Below the pieces are notes generated by a model, which saw only the letters and a program-made list of their open reading frames with translations, was not told the DNA's origin and searched no databases. A DNA stretch of 36,590 nt from Gracilaria vermiculophylla (Eukaryota > Rhodophyta > Florideophyceae > Gracilariales > Gracilariaceae). The stretch spans positions 700,008 to 736,597 of the forward strand of contig JAHNZQ020000277.1 of assembly GCA_019155205.2 (NCBI GenBank), given 5' to 3'. The position numbers and the translations under genes are program-made. Positions 8,903 through 19,758 of the stretch are shown here, piece after piece (the first letter of the stretch is position 1; each line of letters begins with the position of its first letter).

Positions 8903-10216
8903 TTATCGAAAATACGAATTGCTGTGCGCCCCACGTCCACTAGGAATGCTAGCTTCTTTGATATCAACCTTCTCTGAGTTGTCTCCCATCGCTCCAATTA
9001 TCTGATTAATAGGCACTCCTGATTTGAAGTTCCCGCCTTCATCTTTAAATAAGTTTCTCACCTGAATCGGTAGCTTCTGCACGACGTCCGGAGCGATTTC
9101 TTTTCCTTCCATAAGCCCTCTAATCACGTTATAGATGCATTCAGGGTCCTGGTACCAGTGGTTGAACTCTTTACAGTTGCGGCAGCGTGAGACAGCTTTA
9201 GGACCTTGCCCCGATGGGATGTACGACTTCTGTCCTCTTCCTTGGTTGTAACGCTGATGATTGGGATGCTGTTCGCTGTAGCTGAAGTCGCGCTTGCCTA
9301 GAATGCTTCCAAACCGCTTCTCTCTTTGTCCATATACACCATCGACTTTGTCTTCATCTTCTACTTTCAGGTCCTTAAGAACTTCGACAGCATCATCGAG
9401 AGTGATACGGAAGACCGTCCTATTTTGTCTAACATGGAGTTCATCCGCATTGATAGTAGCCGTTAAGGCGTCAATAATGGACTTGACGGTGGCTCCGCGG
9501 TCTTCTGACGAGTCCGTGGCTTGGAGTGCGTTGGCTTTGTCACGAATCTCCGTTAGCCGATCCTTACTTATGATGAAAATCTTGTTTGTAGCATCAGGTC
9601 GTGATGTGATCATTGAAACAAGCCTTGTTATCACTGAGCTGTAGACAGATGCTGGGATTTTCGCATTTTCCAGGAGCATCATGGCAACGTTTTGGCTGTC
9701 CTGTTGAATGGTAGTCGTATCGCAGTGATTAAGGTAGTCGAGGGCGGCAGCTTGATACCGTCTCGCGAAGATAGCTGGTGATTCACCATTCTTGCGTGTG
9801 CAGCCAAAGACGTTCCGCATCATCTGCACTAATCGGCGTATCCTGTCGGTTGAAGAGTCTTTCGCAACCAGGTATATGATCTCGTTGACGATGCTGATTT
9901 GCTTGTTTGAGAGTTCTCCATCGTTATCTTCTTCGTCCAAGGTGATGATCCCGGCGGTGGTGGCTTGTACGACTTGAGACGCGAAGATATGGTCGATTGA
10001 GGTGAATAGTGTCAGACCAATTGCGTTGAGTATACCTTTAGATTTCTTATCGCCCCCTTTGGCGAAGCGTTTCACGGTGGTAACCCACAACGCCACTTGT
10101 TTGCGCCACTTGAATTTGTCGGTTGTTGCTGTGAGCCTTGGTGGTAGAAGCATGTCGAAGCTTGGAGTAGGTACCCTGCCTTGGCCCGTAACTGTGGAAA
10201 TATCGTAATTAGCCAT
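8903..10216 (-). CDS. copia-2 gag
   Basis: This is a 437-residue complete ORF starting at an ATG (MANYDIST) right after the short leader. The helical N-terminal half contains the copia gag pattern KFKWRKQVALWVTTVKRFA (residues about 34-52). A variant zinc knuckle CRNCKEFNHWYQDPEC (CX2CX4HX6C) sits near residues 340-355. It would coat the element RNA and form particles. The first codons are duplicated at 4838-4866 beyond the opposite LTR. The uninterrupted length shows little decay. Confidence 0.85.
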   Translation of the reverse strand: MANYDISTVTGQGRVPTPSFDMLLPPRLTATTDKFKWRKQVALWVTTVKRFAKGGDKKSKGILNAIGLTLFTSIDHIFASQVVQATTAGIITLDEEDNDGELSNKQISIVNEIIYLVAKDSSTDRIRRLVQMMRNVFGCTRKNGESPAIFARRYQAAALDYLNHCDTTTIQQDSQNVAMMLLENAKIPASVYSSVITRLVSMITSRPDATNKIFIISKDRLTEIRDKANALQATDSSEDRGATVKSIIDALTATINADELHVRQNRTVFRITLDDAVEVLKDLKVEDEDKVDGVYGQREKRFGSILGKRDFSYSEQHPNHQRYNQGRGQKSYIPSGQGPKAVSRCRNCKEFNHWYQDPECIYNVIRGLMEGKEIAPDVVQKLPIQVRNLFKDEGGNFKSGVPINQIIGAMGDNSEKVDIKEASIPSGRGAHSNSYFR

Positions 10217-10240
10217 TTCGAGATTCTGGATACGGTTGGC

Positions 10241-10389
10241 AGGAATCTACTCTATAGGAGTGTGCTGAAGGTTGCGGACGTGTGTTGCTGTGCTTCCTTC
10301 GTTTTTGCTGAATGTCAATTGCCTATGTTTACTTCATTTGCATAGTTGTTATTATCTGCTTATTAGCATTGTCTAAGTTAGTTTAGACA
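10241..10389 (-). repeat. 5' LTR of copia-2 with internal deletion
   Basis: Compared with the left LTR, the sequence from about 4908 to about 5282 (roughly 375 bp) is missing. The joint falls near 10259: TCTACTCTATAGGA runs straight into GTGTGCTGAAGG. The lost part holds the TATA box, most of the GTTGCG repeats and the presumed transcription start. This LTR probably cannot drive the element. Confidence 0.8.
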
Positions 10390-10403
10390 TTGCAAAAACA
10401 GTA

Positions 10404-11670
10404 CAGTACGTTTCAAAATCATAAAAGTATCACGCCTACTAAACGCGCCAAAGTAGTCTGTAGTGCGCCTTTTGCATAATAAATAAGTAAAAACCGTTTC
10501 ATAATCAGAACACTACATCCCAAAAATCATCAATATGGCTCAAGGATTGCCTTTTTCGCGCTCCGAACAGCTTATAATTGTACAATGGAAAGCTAATTAA
10601 AAATAATATGCTGAAATTGGCCAAGATTTCAAGTGTCATCCGGTCACATTTCTCCATTTTCTGAAAAACTCAGCAACTTACGGAGTAGAAAAGTCTATAG
10701 GTTCTCCATACCTTCTCCGACCTGCAGATGAGCGCGATATAAAACGGGAACTGTGTTTAAAAAAGGTTTCGTGCAAGGAAATTGCAAAAAACATAAACCT
10801 CAATATATTTAAATCATTAGTATAGAGGAAAATTTATAAGAAGAATTTTTTCAAGCATAAAAAGATGACAAAAACGTTTATTTTAGAAGATTATCATAAT
10901 CAGAAAACACTTCTTGGTGTGCACACATGGAGCACTGGAATGATCAATAGGACACGTTTGTATTTTCTGATGTAAAAAACTTTTAACTGGGGTAGTCCAA
11001 ATTGTTTAGAGTGTTAATAGCATGATAATAGAAAAAAATGCTCAAAAGTTTATACATGACTTTAGCAGGGGGTTCTGTAATGCTTTGGCGCGGTATATCA
11101 AAACATGGAAAAACGGAAATTGCCTTTATTGATGAAAATATGGAGTGTGCACGCAATCAAGATGTCTTTTATAACTACATGATATATTTTGGATATTTCG
11201 AACACGGAGAATTTTTTTATTTCAACAAGATAATGCCTTGCTACATAAATCTAAATTGTTGTCAGATTGGCTATAAGAAGCAAACATTCAGGTATGGAAT
11301 GGTCAGCACGCTCACCGTACTTGAACCCCATTGAAACTGTATGTCGTTTGTTATCAAGAATGACTTATGGGGATTACAAGCAGTTTAACACAGGTTCCGA
11401 TTTAAAAAACTGTGTTAAGAATTACTTAAACAATATTTCAATTTTGACAATTAATGGATACATCAATTCAATGCCTAAACGCTGTGTTAGCGTTGTTCAG
11501 CAAAAAGGTGGAAAACGTAATTACTGAGTCGCCAAAAGAGACGTAAAGTCGATAAATATGTTATGTTTTTAAAATGGTTTTTGGAATTGAATTTATTTTA
11601 AAACTCGATTTTTCCATCGCACCATGCCAAAATCACTATTTTTTTACTTTTGACATAAACGTGATATGAT
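10404..11670 (+). mobile_element. Tc1/mariner-like element (Tc1-B), degenerate
   Basis: The left end CAGTACGTTTCAA at 10404 is preceded by TA (10402-10403) and matches the terminus of Tc1-A. The transposase reads MAQGLPFSRSEQLII from 10534, with many stops and frameshifts. Catalytic blocks are still visible. The right end is uncertain: TTACTTTTGACATAAACGT near 11645-11663 is a weak candidate for the mirrored terminus. It lies 14 bp from the outer edge of the copia-2 LTR. Confidence 0.78.
10534..11527 (+). pseudogene. Tc1-B transposase (degenerate)
   Basis: The fragments read in order: a helix-turn-helix region (RPADERDIKRELCLKKVSCK, near 10722-10785), VFSDVKNF (first Asp, near 10962), SVMLWRGISKHGK (11075-11115), QQDNALLHKS (second Asp, near 11225) and EWSARSPYLNPIETV (Glu, near 11293-11340), ending INSMPKRCVSVVQQKGGKRNY at 11527. 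All three catalytic residues are still present, but at least two frameshifts and several stops separate them. It belongs to the same family as Tc1-A, judging by the shared terminus and wording. Confidence 0.82.
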
Positions 11671-12029
11671 TGTGCAACATAATTTAAGTGTGGAAACCGA
11701 AGAAATTCATGCATTGTCTGTTGCCTCACCGTCGTAATATAGTAGAGGGTTTGAGTTCTAACACGATATTAAGAGGTCCACAAATTCGACACTATACAGT
11801 TTGCAAAATTGATACAAGACAGGCATACAAAAAGTTTCTTGTTGGCCTTCAATCGTTCTTCAACCATACTGTTCGCGTCTCTTTTATTTCATTTTCTATT
11901 AGAATCATTGTCTCCTTTTTTTGGAGTCTAACGCAGTGCAGCCGTAGTAAAATCTGTTTTTTTTAAAGAGAAAATGTTTTTAGACAGCATAATATTGTAC
12001 TGCTACTTTTCTTACTTTTTGTCTGAAAT
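11671..12029 (+). other. no recognisable gene
   Basis: AT-rich sequence between two Tc1-like elements. One 92-codon open stretch (11688-11966) has no recognisable motif, and I do not consider it a gene. Confidence 0.5.
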
Positions 12030-13045
12030 AGGTTTTCAGTAGCCGGATGCTGATCCGTTTTGCTCTATGACCTTTAATAACCTCTCAGAAATGGAATTAT
12101 ACAGATTGTGAGTTACAATCTTCCTGAGTATTCGACCAAGCAACCCTTTTACATTCACTTACGTCTTTCTCATTATTAAACTGGCAATTTGTAAGGTAAA
12201 CAGCCCTTGCAAACACTCCCCAAACATTCTCAATAATGTTCAAATCTAGGTTTCTTGCGTGCCAGTCTAAAACCGTTATATGTTTCTCAGAACAAGAGTT
12301 TTTAGTGCTCTTTGATCGGTTCCCAGAAGCTCCACCTTGCTCAAAAATCAAATTCTCGCCCAATTTCTCTTCACAAAATGGCAATAAATTCTCTTTTAGA
12401 ACAGTAAGATACTGATTTGAATTTATATTGCATTCTACCAAAGATAGTTGCGGAACGCCATAGTAGGAACTACATCCCCGAACCATGACTGAACCTCCAT
12501 CATTTTGATGTTTGGAAAAATAAAACGGTTCTTTTCGAATATCATACCAGTAATGCTTTAAACCATCCAAGACGTGTAGATTGAACTTCCTTTCATTTCT
12601 AAAAACATACTTCTTCCAGTTAAAGAGCGTCGCATTTTAAATGTTTATTGGCAAATTCCACCCTTAAAACTTTCTGCTTTGACGTCATCATCGGACCGGT
12701 TTTCTTTTTTTTTTTTTAGAATTTAAGTAAGAAACTTCCCCTGACATTTGCTGCACTTTTCGATCAGTATCGGGAATTATATATTGCTTTTGAGTTTATT
12801 TTGCTGATTTGTTTTAAATTGTAGCTGCTCGAAGAATTGCTCTTTCGACATTTGAAGAAATCTTTTTATGGCTAGCTTTAAAATGTTGATGCGGAGCTGG
12901 ATGTGGATGTTTTCAAAAGTTCTGTATAACAAAACGAGAGCGCTGGAAAGTTCTCGCGATGTGAGATATAGAATATGCCTCGCTGTTTAGATCAACAATT
13001 CGCCACTTATCAAAATATTTATGAGCTGCTTCACGAGGAATCGTG
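12030..13045 (-). mobile_element. Tc1/mariner-like element (Tc1-C), second lineage, degenerate
   Basis: A different Tc1 lineage from A and B: its C-terminal half reads DWHARNLDLNIIENVWG, the wording common in animal and fungal Tc1 relatives. No terminal repeats were recognised, so both borders are estimates from the extent of transposase homology. Confidence 0.75.
12030..13045 (-). pseudogene. Tc1-C transposase with lost catalytic residues
   Basis: The N-terminal helix-turn-helix is seen as SISHIARTFQRSRFVIQNF (near 12920-12985), then KISSNVERAILRA, and a central part KYVFRNERKFNLHVLDGLKH (near 12555-12615), continuing in a 157-codon ORF (12097-12570). The first catalytic Asp is replaced by Asn (FRNERKF). 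The usual QQDNA block reads EQGGASGNRS, so the second Asp is gone. The Glu in IIENVWG is kept. A poly-T run (12706-12718) and stops break the N-terminal half. It is certainly inactive. Confidence 0.78.
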
Positions 13046-14820
13046 AAAACAAATTTGCGAAGCTGTAGCTAGGACGAAGGAGGAGATCAATACGTCTACT
13101 TTGATGGTCTTATAGTATATAGAAGGTCTGCAAAAATGGCGCGCTTTTTTAAATGAAATGTAAATGGCATTATTGCATTTACTATATTATGAAAATTTGG
13201 CATTTTTTTCTATATACATTTACTAGATACAGTGACTGTGAGGGACTACTTCGGATGATTCCAGAGTTTTTTGAGAGTGCCAGGTGTTGTGCATGACAGA
13301 TTATAATGGCAACATGCCGTTCATGCTCTCAATATAAGCTTTCCGGGCACATGCGTTATAACGATTTTACGAATCTCAGAAGACCACAAATAGACAGGTC
13401 GCCTTATCTAGCACACTATAATGGCACTAAAAAAATGGCTTTTTTTAGGTAGCGAGACGTAGAAAGTGTCCCAGCGAACTGGAGCCGAAGGTAAATTTCT
13501 CTATGAAACACCGGTTAGAGTGCTTTCGACTTGACTCCACCCAGGTCACTTCATCTCAATCAGAGTTTTTCATTTCAAATTACAATCAACTTTTTGACCA
13601 TCTCATTTTTCTTTATTGGGTGGTATCGTCTACCGCCCCTCTGTCTTCACATTGTATTTTGTTGGGGCCAGCTTCATCCTTCAAGGTTTTAAGCTATTTC
13701 CGTCGTCCTTCTGATATAACCCGCGTTGCCGATGAAGTTTCTCTTCGGGTCTGTTAGAGGCTTTCTCTGCAGCCTGTCATAAAATACGTGAAACTCTTTT
13801 GCGGTCTGGCAGATAGAATCCCCGTTTCGCATGGACTAGGACTTGAAATGTTTCTGCGATTCCGTTCCTTTCGTAGGGCTACTTACCTCCTGTGCTTACT
13901 ATCAGGTCTGCTTAAAACGGCTTACACCTCTCTAGTCATTCAGCCGCTACATAACCGTTCATGAGAGAATGAAATCCTTCACTAATGTTTTCAGTACAAT
14001 CTGCAAGTACTCTCTTCTAATCTTCTTTTATGAATTGCCACTGTGTACGGTTTCTTCGAGCGATTATTCGTCTATACTGGACGCTTGCTTAACGTCCAAC
14101 GAGAGCGTATCGGAGCACGATGTAAGCCTACAGCCTCTGCCCCCTGCAGCCACGCTCATCGACCTGAAGTCCACGCCCGTATTCGGGGTTATTTCCATAT
14201 ACAGATTTTACTGAGGAACTCGTGTAAGGAAGTTAAAATGAGGAAGACCCGCGCACGCAATTGGTGGCGCGCATTCTACACGAGAAGCCCAGCTCCTGTT
14301 ACGGTGCACGGCGGTTGTCCGAATGGCTGGGTATTTATTTATTTATTTATTTACATACGATTTTTCACATTTATTAAAATAGCGCTCCAGTACTTGAGAG
14401 CGCCTGCATCCCTGCCGCCGCCCTCAGTAATCGGTATCCAAGATTCTGGCTCAAAGGCTTCCGCTTATGTCAGTATTTGCCTCTCACGAGGTATATCCCG
14501 TAGAGTACTATCTCTCATCAGCCTCGTTCGCCGAGAGCGCCCATTCTTTGGTACAATACCCGTTCCACGGTGCCCGTTCCTGTACAAGGATTTTAACGGC
14601 TTGCAGTCGTTTGCCTTACGGGTACCCCCTTCTTCCCACCTTTGAGGTACATTTTCCATCTTGTGGATCTCGCCATCGGCGCTCCCCCTTTTCCCGTCCC
14701 AAAGTGACACTACACATTTAGACTCCCACCTAGTCGGGATCCGTTTTGTACCTCTCACGCCAAGCGTTACGGGGAAAAAGTTGGTCGTACACCCGATATT
14801 GTCGTGTGGTTCCTGTAGTC
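13046..14820 (+). other. no recognisable gene; low-level ORFs only
   Basis: Short ORFs occur on both strands (for example 14043-14645 + and 14465-14758 -), with no conserved motif that I recognise. A TTTA microsatellite of about five units lies at 14332-14353. The part nearest the repeat at 14821 may be the decayed body of the same retroelement, but I cannot show it. Confidence 0.5.
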
Positions 14821-15310
14821 ATGTCAGTTCTCCTTTGGAGGTAAAAGTAGTAGAGCACTATGTCCGATAGGAGTTTTTGTTGACTCTAAAAGTGCGAGAT
14901 CCTAAATGTGGTCTTCAGTATTCGCTGTCGCGAGCCGGTGGAATTTTTAAAGGGGATCCGCAAACACCAAGCGGAGGGGAAGGTTCACTGGGCGGAAAAC
15001 CCTCCTACAGACGCTGCTATGAGGCGACCTGGGGATCGGCGGCTTAGAAACCTGAGAATGATCGACGAGAGTCTCCAAGCAATAAAGTAGATGAATACTC
15101 AAGATTGATTGGTTTACTTCCCTAGAGATGAAGCTTGACCGGCAGATTAAGTATCCAGCCGGAAGCCCGCTTCGGCAGGTGACACTACTTTAGTAATTAT
15201 CTGCATCATAAACTGATATAAACATAAATTCTAGCGTTCCGTAAAGGAACTAAAGCGCACGTGGACCGTATTATGCACCACATGGCTCAGTTAATAATAT
15301 AAGGGCCCTC
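14821..15310 (+). repeat. LTR-like interspersed repeat, copy R1
   Basis: About 490 bp match, with divergence, the sequence at 23455-23945. Shared blocks include GTTGACTC, GCTGTCGCGAGCCGG, AAACACCAAGCGGAGGGG, CGACCTGGGGATCGGCGGCT and CACGTGG. It starts with a purine-rich stretch and TGTTGACTC (14878) and ends near a TATA-like stretch (about 15292), which fits a U3 region of an LTR. A CACGTG G-box is at 15258-15263. Confidence 0.75.
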
Positions 15311-16158
15311 TTTAGAAATGCCCCGTCATAAGACCACACCACAATATCACCATAGAATTCACTGTACTGCATCAAATCCGTACATAATTCCCGTTTTCGG
15401 CGATGATCAATGTTTTTTTGGCGCCTTAGAAGCTGACTTTCATCATCAAAATTCTCCCGCAATGTTTATGTATTTGAAGGTATCATTAAAACTTCATCTT
15501 CAAAACTTGTTGATGTTGCTTTAATTTCAAGTTTTTTGTATTCTTTTGAAGCGATTAAGGTCTCGTTAACAATGTTTTAAAGTTCAAAACTAAAACGAGG
15601 TATAATATGTTTTTTCTCACAAATGAAAAAGCTAAGCTTGCCGCCGAGAATGTTGAATTTAGATTTTCAATATTGTAAACATCATCGTCACGAACTATTC
15701 CTTGTTTTATAGTTGAGTTTTACAAACAGTCAAAATAGAGTTCATATTTTTTGTCACTGGCAATCAGGCAATTGCGCTTGTTGACGGTTGTTCCAGCAGT
15801 TCTGCGAAGATTTTTAGACGATGGCGTAATTCACGGATGATGTTGTCTGTATTCATTGGTGTAATAGATACAAACGACCATTTCTTGTTTTGGAGACATT
15901 TCAACGTTGCCAGCGTCAACAACATGATAGGGATATCCAAACGAAAAAAATTAGGAAAAGATTTAATGTTTTGCCATACATTTAAAGAAATTAAAACTGA
16001 ACTCACATGGGGTCGTTGGTCAGATAGACATTAGCGGAGAGACGACGGCATGATCGGGGGGGCTCTCCAAACCACCAAATGAAAAACAATTACATATCCC
16101 TAGTGCCCACAATGATCACTATATTGAACATAAAGGTTTAGAAGCATTTTCACTTTAA
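15311..16158 (+). other. no recognisable gene
   Basis: AT-rich sequence. An 80-codon ORF at 15764-16006 (-) and a 63-codon ORF at 15271-15462 (-) look vaguely protein-like but show no motif I can name. They may be remnants of another transposon. Confidence 0.45.
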
Positions 16159-16162
16159 GGGC

Positions 16163-16188
16163 CTACTGATCAGTATACTGATCAGTAG
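16163..16188. repeat. perfect 26-bp palindrome at piggyBac-like left end
   Basis: The half-site CTACTGATCAGTA is followed directly by its exact reverse complement. It starts 5 bp after the TTAA. Such a site could bind a dimeric transposase; that is inference. Confidence 0.85.
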
Positions 16189-16370
16189 CCCTCAATTGGG
16201 GGGTCCTTTCGGGCTATGGTGTTGATCTCAAAAACCCTAAAAGCTTCCGTTTTTTGTTGCTTCTGGATTAATCTCCCTATTGCCACCACGCCAAGCTTTC
16301 AATATTCAAAATCCGACAAGAAACCGCTGCAGTAGGTGGAGCAGCATCTTACCTAACAAACGCCTCCAAC

Positions 16371-19300
16371 ATGGCTACCGTCGTTCCCGGTGAGCAAAAT
16401 ACCACGACCCAACCCACGCCGCTGCAGGCTTCCATACAACCTGTCGGTCCTCCACCGCCACAAAGCAGTCCCTCGCATGCCCCTGCCGCAAGCCAAACCA
16501 TACAATGCGGGTCGGAGATTGCGGCTAGTCGTAACGGGGGAGCAAGGCGATCTCGAGGGAGAGGGAGTGCAAGAGATTCATCAGAGAGGGGGCGTGGAGC
16601 CACAAGGGGCAGATCTAGGGGAAGAGGTCGCGGAGGAGGGACGACAGGCGCACGTTACGACGACCTCAGTGAAGGATGGACATTGAACAGGACTGCCTGT
16701 GAGACTGTCGTCTTGGAGAGCACTTTTGGTGAGAAGGTCATCCATAACAGAGCGCGAATGTTTTGTAGCAATGCCGCTATCCAGCTAAAACCACAGTGTG
16801 ACTCAAACAGTCTGCCTTGTACTCGCTTCGGCTTTACGGTGCTTCTCCTACAAGGCCTCATCGACCAGATACGACACTGGGTTAATGAAGACATTCGACT
16901 GCGAAACTAAGACCAGGAATGTGTGAGTAATGCTGAAATGTATCGCTACGTCTCCGTGTTCCTTTTATCTCACACAACCGGTTTTAGTTTCGAGAAGACC
17001 ATCGAGGTGCTTCGCCAAGCAGGGAGTACAGCACCTTCTCTTGATCGTGTTCGATTCATTGCGGACAACATTCTTTCATACGCCTCTACTGGACGATATA
17101 GGCAAGGAGAGATGCATTGGAATGCGCAGAGGGACTAGTCGCGGCAGCTGTCAGAGTTTGAAAGCATTGCTTTCAGAGATACTCGGAAGGTCTTCTTCTG
17201 TCCGCTACATCTGCGTGCGACCCTCGATGACGACCTGTACGCGACACGAACGTCCGACAATAAATTGAAAATTTTGAGCGCACGCAAGGTTGAAAAGGAA
17301 GGACATTCGGCGGACGTTTTAGCTGATGCCCTCTTAGGCATTATCCCGGCCATACGCTTTCATTGTAGAGGTGAAGCTCAGACAGAGTCTGTGAAAAAGC
17401 TTCTTTCGACAGTACTTGATGACAGGGGGGAGGAGGCAAACACTGGTTACATATTATCTGCAGACAGAGGCTACGGAAAGCAGTCTTTTTGGAGATACTC
17501 TCAGGTTTCGGTTTAAGTTCTGTGTTTGTTATGCCGGAATATTTGCTCCGCGTGCATCCCTTCGTTGGGCTGTCCTATCGAGACCCGGTACGCGATGACT
17601 TGGAAGATGAAGCGCTTAATATTGGGGATGCGGAAGGCGAGTCCGAACCTGGGGCAGCTGAGATGGGGGATATGCATGGGGAGGGTTATGGGGAACATCC
17701 TGCTGCCGCTCCACACCAGTTATACTGCGATCGTCGCCGCACAATTGTGATCGACGATGACCCTACTCTTGGTCCAGAAGCTTTCTTCGCAACAAAAAAC
17801 GCTGGTACAGGCCGGGATCGCTTTCGACAACGCAGCATGAATGCTACTGCGGTACAAGAATGAGGTACAGACAAGTTTTCCAAGTTGCTGCGATTCATGT
17901 ACACTGTGCAAGCTAGGATTCAAGATGCTCTTCATACGTGGATTGTGGTTCCCAAACAGAACATAGACGAGAAGTTTACCTTGTTCCAGACACTTCGGCG
18001 GGGAAATGAGATGCAAGACCTTCAGGATGTGGTGGCGGTGTTTTTTCGCGAGCGATGTGAGGTGCTATCTGTATTGCAGAGGTGTGCTGATTGGTTCGTA
18101 TCACGGCAATTTCGCGTGACCGGCACTAATGCCGGTCTCGTTCTGATGAGCAGTCCATGCTTCAGATCCATACTGCGACTTCCCTCAAGCAGTGGCACGG
18201 AGGAAACGACAATCCCACAGTGGTTTGAGAGGTTCTACAAGAGATGGCTTAGTACAAAGACCTCTACGGAGGCAATAATGCGAGGAAGCGCGAACGAATG
18301 CGCCGTTTTAAGTGCACTTCGAGCAAAGCCCTTTGTAACAGCCATATTTGAGGTGAGAATGTTGGCTGTTAAGGAGCGTCGTTTCCTTAGCTGCTCACCA
18401 GATGGAATAGCAGTGCTCGATACATCTATCTATGACTCCGAAGGCGTGAGTGAGGTAACAATGTAAGATGGACAAGGCAACGACATCATCCTTGCATGCG
18501 TGGAGATCAAGACCATGGTGGCAAATCTAAGCGTAGGAGAAACAGTATTGCTTTCATGCCCAGGCGTGGTGCTTTGTGAGGCAGGGGATGATACATTCCA
18601 CAAGTACATCCCTCAAGGGCACATGGCCCAAATCATGCAACAGGTGTTCGTGCTTGGTCTTCGTGTTGGCATTTATGTTGCCGCCGCTGAGACGGAAATT
18701 CTGTACATTATCGTCAATAGATGCTGTGAGATGGTGCTGCGGACGTGCGAGGATGTCGTAATGGACATCGCCAGTCCAATTGTAAAGTGGGCTCATGAGG
18801 GCACTCTCACCATCCCGTCGTTTGTAACGGCTGAATGCCAGCGAACGTAGCTGACAAGGCACACGTTTTGGCATACCATTGACGACCATGTGCGGAAAGA
18901 GGGATTTTTTCCACCCCTGAAGCTTTTCAAACACGCAACCCAAACGTTTTACTCCAAAACCAAAGCTGGAGGCGATGGCGCTACGCAAGAAAAAGCAATC
19001 TTGAGAAGCTCAACATCTCTTTTTAAATGGTAGCAAAAGATTGCTTCACAAACCATCAAGACGATAGCCATCAACGCATTTTTTTCGGCTGGCCAATGTT
19101 TGAAAGACAAGACCTGATGGAGTTGTCACAAACATTTCATTCTTGGGAGAGCTATCGCAACCGGTTACACAAAGTTCAAGGAACGGCTGATTTCATGTTT
19201 GACGTTTCACAGGAACTTTTGAGCTATGCCGCCACACTCCTTGCCTCTAAAAAAGAGGGTGCAGCTGTTAAAGGGATGCTGGGTGGTAGTTACGAGGTTA

Positions 19301-19758
19301 AAAGGCTCATAGCTCTTGCTCATGGACGAAAGAGGAAGCGATTAGCTTTTTTCAACTCTGCAGAAGGGAAGCCTCTACGGATTTCTGTTCCCGGACACAG
19401 TCCAAAGCAGGGTGCTGTGCAGTACCGCACGCTTTGTGGACAACATCCTGGGCGGTACCGCGGTCATCGGTCGACATACTCATGCATTTTATGTTCGACA
19501 CCTCTATGTATGAAAGTTTACCCCGGGCTGCGTAAAAGCTGCTGGAATGTGTGGCATTCTTCGAGGGTGCTCAAGCCCCGAAGTACACATGCGGCAGTGT
19601 CGCGTAGAAGCAGCGTCGAATTGGACGCCGTTCAGAGTGCTGTCAATAGCAACGATGTGAACGTTGAGGCGGATGATAACTCTTCAACAGCATCTAAGGA
19701 CTTGGTGACCCGAAGAAGATCCACGAAAATCACGCTTGCAAGTGAGTGTTTGTCTTAA
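16371..19758 (+). pseudogene. piggyBac-like transposase with inserted PD-(D/E)XK (YqaJ-like) nuclease segment
   Basis: Segments in order: an Arg/Gly-rich N-terminus (RGRGSARDSSERGRG); a piggyBac-type core with LDDDLY (17223-17240, first Asp) and ADRGYG (17460-17477, second Asp); an acidic linker; a nuclease-like segment with CSPDGIAVLD (Asp at 18401), ACVEIKT (Glu at 18503, Lys at 18509) and GHMAQIMQQ (about 18617-18643), the PD-(D/E)XK and downstream Gln pattern of YqaJ-type enzymes; then KAGGDGAT (18965-18985), matching the third piggyBac Asp; and a C-terminal zinc ribbon, CILCSTPLC through CWNVWH (about 19485-19550). Stops at 16908, 17136, 17861, 18464 and 18848 and frameshifts near 17500 and 19025 show decay. 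Domain names come from motif recall, without a search. Confidence 0.72.

Larger units (their letters stand above)
4895..10389 (-). mobile_element. Ty1/copia LTR retrotransposon (copia-2), divergent algal/GalEa-like lineage
   Basis: Reading on the minus strand, the order is: internally deleted 5' LTR (10241-10389), leader, gag, protease, integrase, RT, RNase H, purine tract, full 3' LTR (4895-5413). Integrase precedes RT, which defines copia. The RT box is VTDDFL rather than YVDD, and the integrase lacks the usual copia wording, as in the branch known from red algae, diatoms and some marine animals (my recall of family features). The ORFs are long, with a single in-frame stop in RT and one frameshift each between gag/protease and integrase/RT, so this copy is much younger than copia-1. 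Confidence 0.9.

Noticed and set aside
11688..11966. 92-codon plus-strand ORF between Tc1 elements
   Set aside because: AT-rich, no motif, no context; likely chance.
14332..14353. TTTA microsatellite
   Set aside because: Ordinary short tandem repeat, noted but of no special interest.
14465..14758. Possible gypsy RT fragment on the minus strand (IVPKNGRSRR)
   Set aside because: One short resemblance to the RT start; the following residues do not continue the pattern.
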